Shown here piece after piece: positions 10,596 through 22,395 of a stretch of 64,000 nt of DNA. Source of the stretch: Costus lasius (lineage: Eukaryota; Streptophyta; Magnoliopsida; Zingiberales; Costaceae); contig JANVAS020000203.1 in assembly GCA_027563935.2 (NCBI GenBank), positions 6,944,001-7,008,000 of the forward strand, given 5' to 3'. The first letter of the stretch is position 1, and every line of letters starts with the position of its first letter. The notes beneath the pieces were generated by a model. It did no database searches, had not been told where the DNA came from, and worked only from the letters and a program-made list of their open reading frames with translations. Both the position numbers and the translations under genes were made by a program.

Positions 10596-12259
10596 TGAAA
10601 GGGGGGGGGGGGTGAAACCCTAAACGCATGCACTTCTAAAATTTTGCATGGGCGGAAATAAGGATTTCATGAAGATCGCATGTGGCATGAACATATGATT
10701 AACCTTATGTTTGCAAAGATCAATTTGTGATCTTACCAAAGCCATTGTTTGGATGGCGACTTGGAAGCAAGAGGGCAAGCGGCTCTCCTCCAAAGTGGAC
10801 GCACACAAGATGGCGATGGCTTCCTCCCTTGGCGTGAACCTTGTGCTAGCAAAGCTCTTCAAGGTGTCCTAGATGCGTGAAGGAGATGAGATGATTTCTT
10901 TCCTTGGCTGGCCGAATACCTCCTTCAACACTCGTGGAGGCGAGTCACATGAGAGGAAGAGCAAGAGAGAGACGAGAGTCTTCGAACGTGGGAGCGTCAT
11001 CAATTTGGAAAACCGATTTCCAAATATAGTAAGCACTCATGCGTTCAAGCGTTCACTCCAAGTGAACCGTTCGCAACTCCTTCTCCCTTTGAACCATGCG
11101 CTCATATGATGAACCGGTTCAAAGGAATTTGGTTCAAAGACCAAATCAAACCAGCATTGGTTCAGATCTTGTCAAACCGAATGGCTCAAGATCTAACCAT
11201 TCATCTCTTGATGCTCCTGATCTCATCGATCAAGCATCAATTCTCTCGATCGAAGCTTACCGATCTCAAGCCCTAATCAATCAAACATGATCAGACCAGA
11301 TCTCACTTACAATCAGAGTTTAAACTCCTTTAAATTGAACCAAAACAATTCAGTCCACATGATCTGACATAAGTAAGCCATATCATCAAATTGTGCGACC
11401 CTAAGGGTTTCCTTTAATGTCGGTAACGATAACTTACGTTATCACGAACAGAGAGGGGTATCTAGCAACACATCACTGTCTCCCGATATAAAGGAAAGAG
11501 TCTTCCAAGACTACACCCAAACACAGCACAAGTGTGAATTCAATTCACTAGGCATACATGTTTCCTTTGCCACTGGATGTTCTCGTTGGACAAGCGTGTC
11601 AAGCCTGTAACTCCAACATGATGAGAGTGGTTAGATCAGATGAACATAGTCATCTGGGTATGGCCATACACTTTCACAACCATCTCATACAGGGGGCCCC
11701 TTTAGAACATCACACTCCAAACAAGGAGAGGCAATCCTATATCTACCACTAATGCCCTAACATGACTCATGCCCATTATCCAAGATAATCTATAACCATT
11801 ATATTTCAAATGATATTGAACTACCTCAAGACAATGCCAATCCTCATTTAGAAACACAAGTGATCTCAAGTCAGAGGAAATATGCCACTTGTTTGCACAT
11901 AAGGATTATTCACATTGTGACAAGCAATTGAATATCCTAAGGAGGGTCAGTCCAGTACATCCAATGTACTTATGAGTCTACATCTTATTCCATGCTCGAA
12001 GCATCCTATAAGATTAGAACACATATTAGTCTCAATCATATCAAAGTTGTCTCATGTTCACCAAGATATCTCGACTAAGGACAATACTGCATGTCAACCA
12101 AGCTGAACACCATTGAGACATTATTCAGAAGTATACATATAGCAGCAGATAATGCAACAACCTGAATAACAACCATTGCCTTTATAAACATAGAGTTTAT
12201 ACATGATACTGATAACAACCCAAGGCCTCAAACATTAGCCTTAAGGGCATACCCCAACA
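10596..12259 (-). repeat. 5' LTR of C1
   Basis: A complete LTR of 1664 bp. The plus strand starts TGAAAGG with a run of 12 G (10601-10612) and ends CCCCAACA. The family LTRs differ in this terminal stretch (C4 has a short inverted C4/G5 motif, C3 an interrupted G run). The rest aligns with C3 and C4. Confidence 0.95.
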
Positions 12260-12386
12260 AGGAGCTAACTTTCGTCTAGCTCCACCGGTCTCGCTCATTG
12301 CATCTCATTCGGTTTTCCCGATTTTGCTTTCCGCACTCATACGCATCTCTTCATCATAACCACTAGATCAGGAACATCGTATCAGA
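12260..12386 (+). other. G1 5' LTR remnant and degenerate PBS
   Basis: Between the C1 LTR and the gag start. ACATC at 12374-12378 followed by GTATCAGA (12379-12386) resembles the ACATCA plus TGGTATCAGA junction of G2, with a small deletion. The preceding 115 bp would be the LTR end, but it does not clearly match the proposed 3' LTR end near 35041, so the assignment is tentative. Confidence 0.4.
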
Positions 12387-12409
12387 TTCCCCCACCCCCG
12401 GTGCCCGTT

Positions 12410-13696
12410 ATGGCTGAAGAGAGTCCTCTCCCTAGGACGGAGTCAGTCGAAGCGCTGTCCACATGCTTGGAAGCGATGGAGGCCATGTTTCAGTGTTTAA
12501 TGTCATCGGTCCAACATCTAACGAACCAAGTCACAGAACTCCATACTAAACCCATCGAGGGTCAGCCCCGCTTAGTGTCCCTCCTCTGTTGGCCCCGTTG
12601 CGGATGCGCGCCAACGATTCACCCCGATTAGACCCTTTCGCTGATGAGTCCACGTGGATCGAGGATGCTCCTCCTCCGCATTGGCCTACCCCGCATAGCC
12701 GCGAGGACGACGAGGTCCGCCAACTCATGCGAGTTGACCCCTCGATCTTCAATGGTAGCCTTGATCCCCATGTCTTCCTCGATTGGGCTGCCACCGTCGA
12801 TAACTACTTTGAGTGGAGTGCCATGTCCGAACACCTCAAGGTCAGCTATGTCCGTCTTTTGCTAACCGGCCTTGCTCGGTAGTATTGGACGAACGTGGAG
12901 CGCCTCCCCCCCCCCCCATCACCCGGTGGGAGGAGATGTGCTACCGACTTCGCGAGAAGTACGTACCACCCACCTATCGACAGCGCCTCCTCGATTCTTA
13001 CTCAGTCATTTCCCAAGGGTCTGACACCATCGACGAGTACCACACTCGCTTCGATGAGCTCAGCATCCGGTGCAACCTTACGGAGGATCCCGCCTTCACC
13101 CTTTCTCAGTTCCGCAATGGTCTCCGCGAGGAGATCCGGTGCGCTCTGCCCACCTATGGCCTCGACACGATCCTTCTTGTTCTTCACCATGCCCGCGAGG
13201 TCGAGTTGGACCTCAAGTCGCACGCCCATCGTGCTGACCATCTCCCGGCTTGTTGGCCCGTCCATGCACCTCCGGTGCCTGCCCCACCGCCTCGCTTTGA
13301 GGCACCACCGCGTCCGAACCATGCTGGCCCTCGTCGCCCACGCCGGGATGCGCCCCGCGAGGCGCCTCCACCGTGGTTGACTTGGGAGGGGAGGGGCAAG
13401 GCGCCCCTTGCCACTGTCCCTCCGGGCCCTTGTCGTCACTGTAACCAAACCGGTCACTTGAATCGGGACTATCCCCATCGCTCGTTGCACATCGCGCTAG
13501 AGCGACGTGAACCCCGCACCCTTGCTCCTTGCAGCCTACCTACGGCCCAAGAGGTTAGCCCGCAGTGTTACACCGATGACGAGTCCAGCCCGCGTCCCAC
13601 GATGGCCGTGGTTCGCTGTACCCTTGTCCACAGCCACCCTCCTTTGGAGGATTGGAAGCGCACGAGCATCTTTTACACTTACATCAAGTGTAACAG
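12410..13696 (+). pseudogene. G1 gag region, frameshifted
   Basis: The ATG at 12410 opens a gag frame that continues in a second frame from about 12590 (motifs FNGSLDPHVFLDWAA, YFEW, as in G2). It meets TAG at 12880-12882 and resumes in a third frame after a run of 12 C (12906-12917; motifs REKYVPPTYRQRLLDSYS, QFRNGLREEIR). The zinc knuckle CRHCNQTGHLNRDYP has Tyr in place of the last Cys. A Pro-rich linker precedes it. The region ends in the protease leader (RTSIFYTYIKCN), where N2 inserted. Two frameshifts, one stop and a broken knuckle make it non-functional. Role in the family: capsid/nucleocapsid. Confidence 0.88.
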
Positions 13697-15860
13697 TGAT
13701 GTAGGGGGGAAGCGTGTGACAACAAACTACTAAATTAAAATTTAGTTATTTATTTTTTGAATTTTCAGAAAACAGCATATTCATGAAAGCAGCTAGAATT
13801 CCAGGAGTTCAGAAAATTATTATTTAGCAAATGTGGCAATGTCATAGAGGGGGTTCCAATCATTCAATATTCAAACTAAATAAACTGCATTGTAGAACTA
13901 AATTAGTTCTTGACATGCGTATCAAAATGGAGAGTAGACTTCTACTCGAGCATATAGATTTAGTGCAACCAATATAGCTAGTCAGATCGGTAAGTTAAAA
14001 CTGCACAGAAATGTTTCAGATTGCAAATTTTGCAATGCTTGTTAGATTGACCCGTTGAACCCGGGTTCGCATCAACTAACCCAAATGAAAGTACAAGATG
14101 TGTGCTTCATTATCTGACCAAAGTCCAAGATCTTTGTTGCAAAGATTGCTCAAAGTACCTGCACAAAACATACTAATCAGATTAATTGAGAAAATAAATG
14201 CAGGATTTGATCATTTATCAAAAGTTGCGGTGTCATGTAGGCTGATATGCTCAATTTGAATCTTCCCCAACTGGTCCAAATGATAGAACAACATTTGCAC
14301 TTCATATCCGTGCCAAATGTCAAGATTGTTGTTGCGCCAAATTCTTAAAATCCCTGCAAGAAATAGCTTAATCAGATTAGCAATGTAGGAAAACTGAAAT
14401 AAGAGACAAATAGATTTGGAACAGGGGAAATGGCGCGTCTGGAGCAAGGTTGGTTGGCGGTCGTCCGGTGGTGCACGTTCGCCGGACCTGCTACGACGGG
14501 GAGTCACTGTGATGATGGTGAAGAGGTGGCCGGAGTTTGGTGACGGGCGGTGACTGGTCGGAGGAACACGATGCGGAAGGGCGGAGCTAGGTCGCGGGCA
14601 GGGCAGAAACAGGGGATCTCGCGCTGGAGAAGGATTTGTTGCCGGCCGGCCAGTGGTTGACCAAATCAAAAACTGCTACTACTGGAGGTTGGTATGGTTG
14701 TGGTGACGACGTGGCCAGAGTTTCGGGGCGGACGGTGGCCGGTCGGAGGAGGACGACGGTGAAAGGCGGGAGTCGGGCAGAAACTGGGCGGAAACAGGGG
14801 AACACGTCTGTGTTTCGATTCCGGTGATCGGCGTGGCAGATGGGCGGATGCCGGCGGTTGAAGGTTCGACTATGGGAGGCAAAGTGACATCCGAAGTTTC
14901 GTGAAGATCCGACGGTGGGATTGCCGGCGGCGAGCTCTCGAAATGACGGAAAATCTGCAGGTTTGCTGGGTGTGCGATGTTGGCAGCGGAGCAGGAGAAT
15001 TGGGGGGAAAAGGAGAGATTGGAGAAGAAAGGAAGAGGGAGGGGCTCAGCCCTAGAAGGAGGAGAAGAGGAGACTAGGTGACAAGCACCTCAGAGAAGGA
15101 AGAAGGAGACATCCGATTCATCGGAAGAAAAACCATTTCCATTCATTCAAAAACATTCTGTCTTTACAAGGTTGAAGCTTTGATACATATAGGAGAAGGA
15201 GCGATGTTGCTGAGATGTTGTAGGCGACAGAGACGTTGAAGTTTCCATCTTCAGCAGGAAAGAGACGTTGGAGAAGTTTCCATTGTTGGCTGTGAGTGAG
15301 CATCGCAAGGTTCCAGTGTTGAAGAAGATGAGTGTTGTGCAAAGAGATTGGTATTTCCTTTGTTGGCTGCAAGCGTGGCACGGTTCCTACGTGAGATTGG
15401 CATTGAAGTTTTTCCTTCCGTCGATTGCTTGAGAGACGTTATTACACCTTCCTTTGTGAGGTGCCAAGGGAAGACGTTGGAGAGATGTGAACGTTGCAGC
15501 TTCCATCTTGAGCAGCAAGGGGGGGAAACGTTGAAGATTTCCTTCGCTGCAGCTTCCATATTTGCAGCGTTGAGTGTTGACTGAAGATGACACTGGCTGG
15601 CGTGTCACGAGAGCTTTAGCTGGCTGATGCATGATTTGTTTGGTTTGCCGTTGATGCAGGTCACGTTTTGGAATTGATTCGCGCAACTTATTGAGCTTGA
15701 ATGTCTTGAGTTTATTGAGTGGTTGAAGTAGTCCTCTACTAATTATTGAGCTAGCTTTATAAGTGAGTTTGCTAGCTTATTCGCAAGACTCTGAGCCTTT
15801 GTCTATGGCAATCGTAAACTCCATTTGTACCTTCTTGGCCTGTGATCTCTGCCCCCATCA
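13697..15860 (-). repeat. 3' LTR of N2
   Basis: A 2164-bp LTR, long for such a small element. On the element strand it begins TGATGGGGGCAG and encodes the last 18 residues of the N2 protein (15803-15860). A candidate TATA box (CTTATAAAG, element strand) lies near 15756-15763. Other ORFs here are repeated in the second LTR and look spurious. Confidence 0.95.
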
Positions 15861-17257
15861 TTTCTCCCCGGGTAAAAAAAATTCTTCCCCGAAGAATTGT
15901 TCTTGTGGCGATGGAGAAATTTTGGAGAGGCAAGAGCTAATTGTCCCTCCAGGATTTGAATCTTCAAATTGTTGTCAGCATCACAGCATATTGTCTTGTT
16001 GCTTTTTGTCCACGGTCCAAACTGCATATCAAGGGTACCTGCATTGAATTCCCTTTCTCGGCCGTACTCATTAGTAAAATTGTCATCAAAAATCACAAGA
16101 CTTTGAAAAGAACAAGGAATGATGAAATCAATATACTCAATTTCAATAAGAGCAGAGTGCAAAGCATGTTTGAGTTCATTGTGTTTTGTTGGTTCCAAAG
16201 GTGGCTTAAGGGTATGGGTAGAAGGACCTAACAGACAAAATTCAAGGATCATAGGGTCCTGGAAGAGATTTTCTAAGTCTAGGGGTTGACCTAAAGGTTG
16301 AGGATTAGGGTCCAGGTCAAGCTCAAAAGGATTTAACTTAGGTTCCATGTGAGGTTCAAGAAGACCTATGGGTTTGGGTTCAACTGGATTTTTAGGCAAG
16401 TCATCTTTAGGTTTGCTAGAGGTAGTGCTAAGGTCAAGTTGAGAACCTGTGGGTGTGGGCCCTAAAATTGAGGGTAAAAGTTTTGGCCCTAAAATTGAGG
16501 GTGAAGGCACTGGTTCTACTGGAAGGTTTGGTTCTTCATGTCTTACTTCTTCAAGTTCACTAGTTTCATCAAGACATGAGTTAGGTTCTAAAGTAGGCTC
16601 CAAAGTTTGTTCAAGTTCTAAAGGGGTCTCTAAAGGTGACTTAGGGTTAGGTTGACTATCAGATAAGTCAACTAAAGGTTCCCTAGTATTGGATTTACAC
16701 TCATCTAGGGGTATGTTTAGAATGGTTGTAGGTAGGTCAAGTTTCCTTTTAAGATTCTGCTCTACCTCAGTAGCTATTTTGAAAGCTTCTTCTAAAGTGT
16801 GTATGGGGTAGTAGGTGAGACCTTTCCAAATATCAAATCTAAGACCATTCATAAACCGATTAAGTATAACCCTATGAGTTTCTCTAATTCTACTCCTATA
16901 GCGGAGATCATTAAAGTTGAATATATATTCAGGCACTGTCATATTTTTTTGTGTAAGGCTAATAAATTGGTCACAAAAAGTTTTATGGAGAAATGGAGAA
17001 TCATATTTTTCTTCTAGTTTATAAAGCATCTCATCCCATTTTTCAATAGGGGGGCGTCTAAACATTTCTAGGTTTCTTTCTACACTGGTCCAGTATAATT
17101 TAGCTGTGCCTTCTAGGAGACATCGGGTGAACCTAACTTTGCAATGTTCGGGCATGGCAGTTGAATAAAAATAATGCTCAAGTTTTGTTATCCAATCACT
17201 AAAATCCATAGGGTTAAGAGAACCACTAAAGGTAGGGGGTTGGAGTCTAGTGGCCAT
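15803..17257 (-). CDS. N2 GAG-tail fusion protein
   Basis: A 484-codon intact ORF. Residues about 1-190 are a gag domain closely similar to the G2 gag (LQPPTFSGSLNPMDFSDW, EHYF, CLLEGTAKLYW, Y-F-LRYRSR). Residues about 190-385 are a Pro/Glu/Leu-rich linker with short repeats (LEPTLEPN; a duplicated PSILGP). The C-terminal part (QILEGQLALASPKFLHRH...PGRNDGG) aligns with the end of the G2 polyprotein just after its chromodomain-like segment (PESELAIAAPELLQGYK...PGRADGG), and the last 18 residues are LTR-encoded and basic. No zinc knuckle, protease, RT, RNase H or integrase. It reads as a gag joined to the pol C-terminus by loss of everything between. Presumed role: particle assembly in trans with a helper. 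The ATG at 17257 gives the gag start expected from G2 alignment if an N-terminal extension is absent. Confidence 0.85.
   Translation of the reverse strand: MATRLQPPTFSGSLNPMDFSDWITKLEHYFYSTAMPEHCKVRFTRCLLEGTAKLYWTSVERNLEMFRRPPIEKWDEMLYKLEEKYDSPFLHKTFCDQFISLTQKNMTVPEYIFNFNDLRYRSRIRETHRVILNRFMNGLRFDIWKGLTYYPIHTLEEAFKIATEVEQNLKRKLDLPTTILNIPLDECKSNTREPLVDLSDSQPNPKSPLETPLELEQTLEPTLEPNSCLDETSELEEVRHEEPNLPVEPVPSPSILGPKLLPSILGPTPTGSQLDLSTTSSKPKDDLPKNPVEPKPIGLLEPHMEPKLNPFELDLDPNPQPLGQPLDLENLFQDPMILEFCLLGPSTHTLKPPLEPTKHNELKHALHSALIEIEYIDFIIPCSFQSLVIFDDNFTNEYGREREFNAGTLDMQFGPWTKSNKTICCDADNNLKIQILEGQLALASPKFLHRHKNNSSGKNFFYPGRNDGGRDHRPRRYKWSLRLP
15861..15873 (-). promoter_or_regulatory. Polypurine tract of N2
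   Basis: The element strand reads ACCCGGGGAGAAA directly before the LTR. It is embedded in the ORF and nearly the same as the G2 tract. Confidence 0.75.
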
Positions 17258-17563
17258 TGGATGTTTTGAAAATACAATATAATCCTTTGAAAATACAGCT
17301 CCCTAAGATGTCAAAAATGATTTCAGCTAGTATGAAAAATTTATCTTAGAATAAACAAACTAGCATGCAAACAATAAGCACATAATAATTTTTTTTTTTA
17401 TCAAATAGCAAAATATGCAAACTAAATGATATGAACAATGAAACATGAAAGTAGAATGCAAAACTAAATATAAATAAACATGAAGAATTTTTTTTTTTTT
17501 TTTTTTTTTGTGCAGAGTGAGAAGCAAGGATCGTGTAGGCAGACAAGAGTTGCCAACGAACCT

Positions 17564-17575
17564 GCTCTGATACCA
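17564..17575 (-). promoter_or_regulatory. Primer-binding site of N2
   Basis: Plus strand GCTCTGATACCA, four bases from the LTR: initiator tRNA-Met type. The stretch 17258-17563 between PBS and gag is AT-rich leader with a T run around 17490-17509 and no gene. Confidence 0.85.
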
Positions 17576-17579
17576 AAAC

Positions 17580-19743
17580 TGATGTAGGGGGGAAGCGTGT
17601 GACAACAAACTACTAAATTAAAATTCAGTTATTTATTTTTTGAATTTTCAGAAAACAGCATATTCATGAAAGCAGCTAGAATTCCAGGAGTTCAGAAAAT
17701 TATTATTTAGCAAATGTGGCAATGTCATAGAGGGGGTTCCAATCATTCAATATTCAAACTAAATAAACTGCATTGTAGAACTAAATTAGTTCTTGACATG
17801 CGTATCAAAATGGAGAGTAGACTTCTACTCGAGCATATAGATTTAGTGCAACCAATATAGCTAGTCAGATCGGTAAGTTAAAACTGCACAGAAATGTTTC
17901 AGATTGCAAATTTTGCAATGCTTGTTAGATTGACCCGTTGAACCCGGGTTCGCATCAACTAACCCAAATGAAAGTACAAGATGTGTGCTTCATTATCTGA
18001 CCAAAGTCCAAGATCTTTGTTGCAAAGATTGCTCAAAGTACCTACACAAAACATACTAATCAGATTAGTTGAGAAAATAAATGCAGGATTTGATCATTTA
18101 TCAAAAGTTGCGGTGTCATGTAGGCTGATATGCTCAATTTGAATCTTCCCCAACTGGTCCAAATGATAGAACAACATTTGCACTTCATATCCGTGCCAAA
18201 TGTCAAGATTGTTGTTGCGCCAAATTCTTAAAATCCCTGCAAGAAATAGCTTAATCAGATTAGCAATGTAGGAAAACTGAAATAAGAGACAAATAGATTT
18301 GGAACAGGGGAAATGGCGCGTCTGGAGCAGGGTTGGTTGGCGGTCGTCCGGTGGTGCACGTTCGCCGGACCTGCTACGACGGGGAGTCACTGTGATGATG
18401 GCGAAGAGGTGGCCGGAGTTTGGTGACGGGCGGTGACTGGTCGGAGGAACACGATGCGGAAGGGCGGAGCTAGGTCGCGGGCAGGGCAGAAACAGGGGAT
18501 CTCGCGCTGGAGAAGGATTTGTTGCCGGCCGGCCAGTGGTTGACCAAATCAAAAACTGCTACTACTGGAGGTTGGTATGGTTGTGGTGACGACATGGCCG
18601 GAGTTTCGGGGCGGACGGTGGCTGGTCGGAGGAGGACGACGGTGAAAGGCGGGAGTCGGGCAGAAACTGGGCGGAAACAGGGGAACACGTCTGTGTTTCG
18701 ATTCCGGTGATCGGCGTGGCAGATGGGCGGATGCCGGCGGTTGAAGGTTCGACTATGGGAGGCGAAGTGACATCCGAAGTTTCGTGAAGATCCGACGGTG
18801 GGATTGCCGGCGGCGAGCTCTCGAAATGACGGAAAATCTGCAGGTTTGCTGGGTGTGCGATGTTGGCAGCGGAGCAGGAGAATTGGGGGGAAAAGGAGAG
18901 ATTGGAGAAGAAAGGAAGAGGGAGGGGCTCAGCCCTAGAAGGAGGAGAAGAGGAGACTAGGTGACAAGCACCTCAGAGAAGGAAGAAGGAGACATCCGAT
19001 TCATCGGAAGAAAAACCATTTCCATTCATTCAAAAACATTCTGTCTTTACAAGGTTGAAGCTTTGATACATATAGGAGAAGGAGCGATGTTGCTGAGATG
19101 TTGTAGGCGACAGAGACGTTGAAGTTTCCATCTTCAGCAGGAAAGAGACGTTGGAGAAGTTTCCATTGTTGGCTGTGAGTGAGCATCGCAAGGTTCCAGC
19201 GTTGAAGAAGATGAGTGTTGTGCAAAGAGATTGGTATTTCCTTTGTTGGCTGCAAGCGTGGCACGGTTCCTACGTGAGATTGGCATTGAAGTTTTTCCTT
19301 CCGTCGATTGCTTGAGAGACGTTATTACACCTTCCTTTGTGAGGTGCCAAGGGAAGACGTTGGAGAGATGTGAACGTTGCAGCTTCCATCTTGAGCAGCA
19401 AGGGGGGGAAACATTGAAGATTTCCTTCGCTGCAGCTTCCATATTTGCAGCGTTGAGTGTTGACTGAAGATGACACTGGCTGGCGTGTCACGAGAGCTTT
19501 AGCTGGCTGATGCATGATTTGTTTGGTTTGCCGTTGATGCAGGTCACGTTTTGGAATTGATTCGCGCAACTTATTGAGCTTGAATGTCTTGAGTTTATTG
19601 AGTGGTTGAAGTAGTCCTCTACTAATTATTGAGCTAGCTTTATAAGTGAGTTTGCTAGCTTATTCGCAAGACTCTGAGCCTTTGTCTATGGCAATCGTAA
19701 ACTCCATTTGTACCTTCTTGGCCTGTGATCTCTGCCCCCATCA
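17580..19743 (-). repeat. 5' LTR of N2
   Basis: 2164 bp, the same length as the 3' LTR, with about 11 substitutions. It ends at CCCCATCA, followed by TSD AACAG. Confidence 0.95.
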
Positions 19744-22395
19744 AACAGACACTCCTGCAAGATTGTGCTCGACGGGGAAAGTAGCCTCAACATCGTCTCC
19801 CAGACGGCGGTCACCCGATTCGGCCTCACACTCGAGCCCCACCCTCGGCTGTACTCGATTGCCTGGGTCGATACGTCTAGTCTTCCCATAACCCACCGTT
19901 GCCAAGTTCCCATCTACTTTGGTGACTACTCGAAGAAGGTCTGGTGCGACGTAGCCTCCATGGACGTTGCCCACGTCCTTTTCGCCCGCCCATGGCTGTA
20001 CGACCATGACATGATCCACTACACCCGCTCCAACACTTATGTCTTCCACCATGGGGGACATAAGATCTGTCTGACCCTGGCTCCGCCCAAGGAGCTGCGC
20101 GCCTCCACGTCCAAGGGTGTCATCACACCCTTGCCTCCTGCCCCATCCGCACCAAAGACGGTCGCCTTGGTCCGCCCCAGCTCACTCATCCGAGAGGCCC
20201 ACGAGACCGAGGTGGTCTACGCCCTCATGGTCCGCAAGGTCTCGCCCCTGCCTATCCCTCTGCCGACCGCTTTGCCCACGGAGGTCACTGCCCTCTTGGA
20301 CGAGTTTTCTGACATCTCCCCGGTTGACCTGCCATCGGCCTCCCCCTTGACCGTGACATCCAGCATGTCATCAACCTCGTCCCCGGGGCATCTTTGCCCA
20401 ACCTGCCCCATCACCGCCTCAACCCCACTGAGCACACGGAGCTCAAGCGGCAGGTAGATGACCTCCTCACCAAGGGCTTCATTCGTGAAAGCCTCAGCCC
20501 TTGCGCGGTCCCCACCCTTCTTACACCCAAGAAGGATGGTTCTTGGCGTATGTGTATTGATTGACGTGCAATCAATCGCATCACAGTCAAGTACCGCTTC
20601 CCCATCCCGCGCCTCGATGACATGCTAGACCTCATTTCTGGCACCTGTTGGTTTAGTAAATTGGATCTCCAGAGCGGTTACCATCAGGTCCGCATCCGCG
20701 AGGGTGACGAGTGGAAGACCGCCTTCAAGACGAAGGACGGTCTCTATGAGTTGTTGGTGATGCCCTTCGGCCTCACCAACGTGCCATCCACGTTCATGCG
20801 CCTCATGAGTCAGGTCCTCCATCCCTACATGGGGAAGTTTCTGGTCGTCTACTTCGACGACATTCTCGTCTACAGTCCCACTCGTGCTGCCCATCTTGAG
20901 CACTTGCGCCTGACCTTCGACATTCTGCGTAAGGAACGTTTGTTCCTTAATGCGAGGAAGTGTTCATTCCTTGCGTCCCAAGTGTAGTTCCTTGGGTTCA
21001 TTGTGTCTGACCGTGGTCTCATGGTCGACCCCGCAAAGATTGAGGCCATTCGGCAATGGCCGGTGCCCGAGTCCATCACCGAGGTCCGCAGCTTTCTCGG
21101 CCTCGTGGCCTTTTACCGCCGTTTCATAAAGGGGTTTAGTTCCATCGCTTCCCCTCTGATGGCCTGCACCAAAAATGAGGCCTTCGCCTGGACCCCTACG
21201 GCGAATCGCACTTTCCTCGCGCTCAAGGACATCGTTACCTCTGCCCCGGTCCTCCGTCTCCCCGATTTCTCAAAGGTCTTTGAGTTGGCGTGCGATGCCT
21301 CCGGCACCGGCATCGGCGGTACCCTGATCCAGGAGGGCCACCCCATCGCCTTCTTCAGCAAGAAGCTGAACGAGGCCCGACAACGATACTCCACATACGA
21401 TAAGGAGTTCTACGCTATTGTCCAATCACTCCGACAATGGTGTCACTATCTCCTCCATAAGGAGTTCATCATGTTTAATGACCACTAGGCCCTTTCCTTC
21501 CTCAACGCGTAGAAGAATCTCATTCCTCATCTTGCGAAGTGGGTTGAGTTTCTTCAGCAATATACCTTTGTGATCACTCACAAGGCTGGCAAGGAAAACG
21601 TAGTGGGCGACACCCTCAGTCGCGCCCGCTCCCTACTCTGTTCGGTGTCCACGTCGATTCCCACGTTGGTCCATATCCGTGACGAGTATGCCGACTGCCC
21701 CGATTTTGGACCCATTTACTCCCGGCTCCTTGCCGATGACCCCCCGGACCTACCCTATCGCCTCCACGAAGGTTACCCTGTATACGGTAACCGGTTGTGC
21801 ATTCCCCTGTCCTCCCTCTGCGAGCATTTGCTGCTCGAGCTCCACAATGGCGGTGCCACCGGGCACCATGGTCGCGATAAGACTCTTACCTTGGCCGAAG
21901 ACCACTTCTTCTGGCCCACTCTTTGTAAGGACGTCAATAGAGTCGTTCGCCACTATGGCCTGTGCTGGCGTGCCAAGCCCCATCCTGCTAACACCGGCCT
22001 CTATACCCTACTCCCCGTCCCTAGGAGTCCATGGCTGCACATTAGCATGGACTTCATCCTCGGTCTGCCCCGCAACTCCTCGCGCCACGACTCTGTCTTT
22101 GTCATCGTGGACCGCTTCTAAAAAATGGCCCACTTCGTGCCCTACTCTCGGACGGCTGATGCCGCCCATCTGGCTCATCTGTTCGTTAGGGAAATCATGC
22201 GGCTTCATGGTCTCCCTCTCTCCATCGTGTCCGACTGTGACACTCGGTTCGTCGGTCACTTCTGGAAATCCTTGTGGGCCCTCCTTGGGCCCACTCTTCA
22301 GTTCTCTTCGGCGTACCATCTGCAGATGGACGGTCAAACCGAGGTGGTCAATAGATGTTTGGGTAACCTTCTGCGGTGTTTAGCTGGCGACTTCC
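19744..22395 (+). pseudogene. G1 pol, first part: protease to integrase core
   Basis: Continues the G1 frame after N2. Aspartic protease with catalytic LDGESS and ARPWLYD (LGRPWLYD in G2). RT from about 20460: [22 protein letters not shown] at about 20850. RNase H with [10 protein letters not shown]. Integrase zinc finger (HHGRDK...C) and core D residues (SMDFILGLP; VSDCDTRF), up to the motif GQTEVVNR. One-base shifts around 20440-20460 and stops TGA 20562-20564, TAG 20985-20987, TAG 21486-21488, TAG 21510-21512 and TAA 22119-22121 inactivate it. Two of the TAGs replace Gln codons of G2. C3 is inserted at the end (TSD CTTCC). Confidence 0.9.

Larger units (their letters stand above)
1..12259 (-). 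mobile_element. Copia element C1 (left end outside window)
   Basis: Ty1/copia element in minus orientation: LTR, PPT, gag-pol, leader, PBS and LTR are all recognisable. The right LTR ends at 12259, next to G1 sequence (AGGAG at 12260-12264 should be one TSD copy). The left LTR lacks about 402 bp because the window begins inside it. The leader is interrupted by N1 (5422-9046). Over the 1262 bp that can be compared, the LTRs have no indel and about 13 substitutions by eye, so C1 is the oldest of the three family members here (C1, C3, C4). It lies in G1. Confidence 0.95.
13697..19743 (-). mobile_element. Enzyme-less chromovirus derivative N2
   Basis: A 6047-bp element with two 2164-bp LTRs and a 1719-bp internal region holding one ORF. 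TSD AACAG at 13692-13696 and 19744-19748, interrupting the G1 protease leader. LTR start (TGATGGGGGCAG), LTR end (CCCCCCTACATCA), PBS and PPT (CCCGGGGAGAAA) resemble those of G2 (TGATGGAGGCAG, CCGTCCTACATCA, CCCGGGGAGAGC). The LTRs differ at about 11 sites, so it moved recently despite having no RT or integrase. Inferred to use a G2-like helper. Confidence 0.95.

Noticed and set aside
14211..15686. Minus- and plus-strand ORFs in the N2 LTRs (again at 18094-19569)
   Set aside because: LTR sequence repeated in both copies; composition not protein-like beyond chance.
17487..17510. T/A homopolymer as a poly-A tail of a SINE or LINE
   Set aside because: It is in the N2 leader next to a clear PBS, with no TSD or retroposon body.
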